A program made the translations under genes and the position numbers. DNA of 64,000 nt. It comes from Phymatolithon calcareum (taxonomy: Eukaryota; Rhodophyta; Florideophyceae; Hapalidiales). The stretch is taken from assembly GCA_977006965.1 (NCBI GenBank), contig OZ345384.1, positions 248,001-312,000 on the forward strand, written 5' to 3'. Each line of letters begins with the position of its first letter. Position 1 is the first letter of the stretch. Below are positions 63,232-64,000 of this stretch, one piece after another. Under the pieces are notes generated by a model. That model ran no database searches. It saw only the letters and a program-made list of their open reading frames with translations, and was not told the origin of the DNA.

Positions 63232-64000
63232 TCATTGCCCATTCGGGGTAAGGCTGGACCATTTTTTACGAATGGATTCACGTACATTTTTCCTTATTAT
63301 TGGCATTAAAATGTATGTGCAAATCCTGATCGTAAATAGCGAAAAAAGGCGCTGTGGGAGGGGCGGAAGGGTCATTCCAACCGTGATCGACGTTCCAATG
63401 CTGTAAGGCGCAAAGAGAAGGACCCCCAGCTAAAGGACCGCAAGCAGCTGCGGAACGGGCCGTAGATATGCCTGCCCGAAGGCTTGAGAAATTACTTCAG
63501 GCCCCGAGCAGTTCAGAGTTGCTTTTATTTTGAAGTGCGAACTATCTTGGCAGCTGCGGAGCCGAAGCGTTTATATTATGCGGTATAGCGCGTCGCAAAG
63601 GGCAGGCACAAAACATGTGCTGGTCAGGCCTGTGGCGGATGCATCTCCGGTGCTACCGATGGTAGCGCGGAGTGCCGCGCAGCGGCATACAGGCGCACGG
63701 CGTATCTTGGCAGTTGCGGGGAAAAGGCTTTTATTTCAGGTGTAGCGTGTCACACGGGCAGTCGCACGGCTTGCTTTGCTCAGAGCGGCGGTAGTTGCAT
63801 TTCCAGTGCTGTGGGTCCCAGCTCGGCGGGTACGCGAAGGGCGTATTCATGTCCACGTGTCAAACTTGTAGGAGGACCTCCATCATGGGCGGAGCTGCCC
63901 CACCGGTCTACATAGAGCTGTAATGATTTCAACTCCTCCTGATTGGCCAGTTCGGCATTTACGATTGGAATTCTAACACTTACTTTCGCCTTTCTGCTCA

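Overview
The window is nuclear DNA of a eukaryote and is almost entirely subtelomeric. Recognisable genes (mitochondrial ribosomal protein L24, coatomer alpha, TRRAP/Tra1, hAT and LINE transposons, RecQ-type helicases) are eukaryotic. Very long frames of 877, 852, 1109 and about 1583 codons run without introns, and the only clear introns seen are short (about 75-85 nt). The telomere unit is the heptamer TAGGGAA. An intron-poor alga or a fungus fits, but I cannot name the organism.

The window appears to be two chromosome ends joined tail to tail. Bases 1-8110 form one end: degenerate subtelomere, then G-strand repeats (6319-7906), then a 204-base A/C-rich stretch. Exactly 100 Ns follow (8111-8210). 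Bases 8211-64000 form another end: C-strand repeats (8211-9956), then about 38 kb of subtelomere, then single-copy-like sequence. The most economical reading is a scaffolding join of two unrelated ends.

Three things stand out in the subtelomeres. (1) A telomere-linked helicase (TLH) family transcribed toward the telomere. TLH2 (39203-43957) has OrsD-like C2H2 fingers, a tyrosine-recombinase-like middle, a RecQ-like helicase and a CCHC knuckle, with one in-frame amber codon. TLH1 (24223-26781) lacks the helicase. Two decayed copies lie on the left end, one cut off directly by telomere repeats. (2) A family joining a ParB/sulfiredoxin-like DGxHR domain to a C-terminal 2-oxoglutarate oxygenase-like domain. 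One long member keeps the iron ligands (19365-22694), one has lost them all (15846-18479), and there are three fragments. Palindromic satellite dyads lie within about 600 bp of every member, and foldback elements bracket both long genes. (3) Many palindromic repeats: a 71-bp satellite with a three-unit higher order, a tandem array of ~120-bp palindromes with ~268-bp period, and a four-site module whose 15-bp motif changes in concert between copies.

Transposons are well resolved. Two hAT elements have exact 8-bp target duplications, and one interrupts a coiled-coil gene so that precise removal restores the frame. A 5'-truncated LINE with a 14-bp target duplication sits in a TRRAP pseudogene. 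An 80-bp foldback MITE has three copies and one empty site. Inward of 48 kb are an intact mitochondrial L24 gene, decayed COPA and TRRAP copies, and then about 4.6 kb with no recognisable gene.
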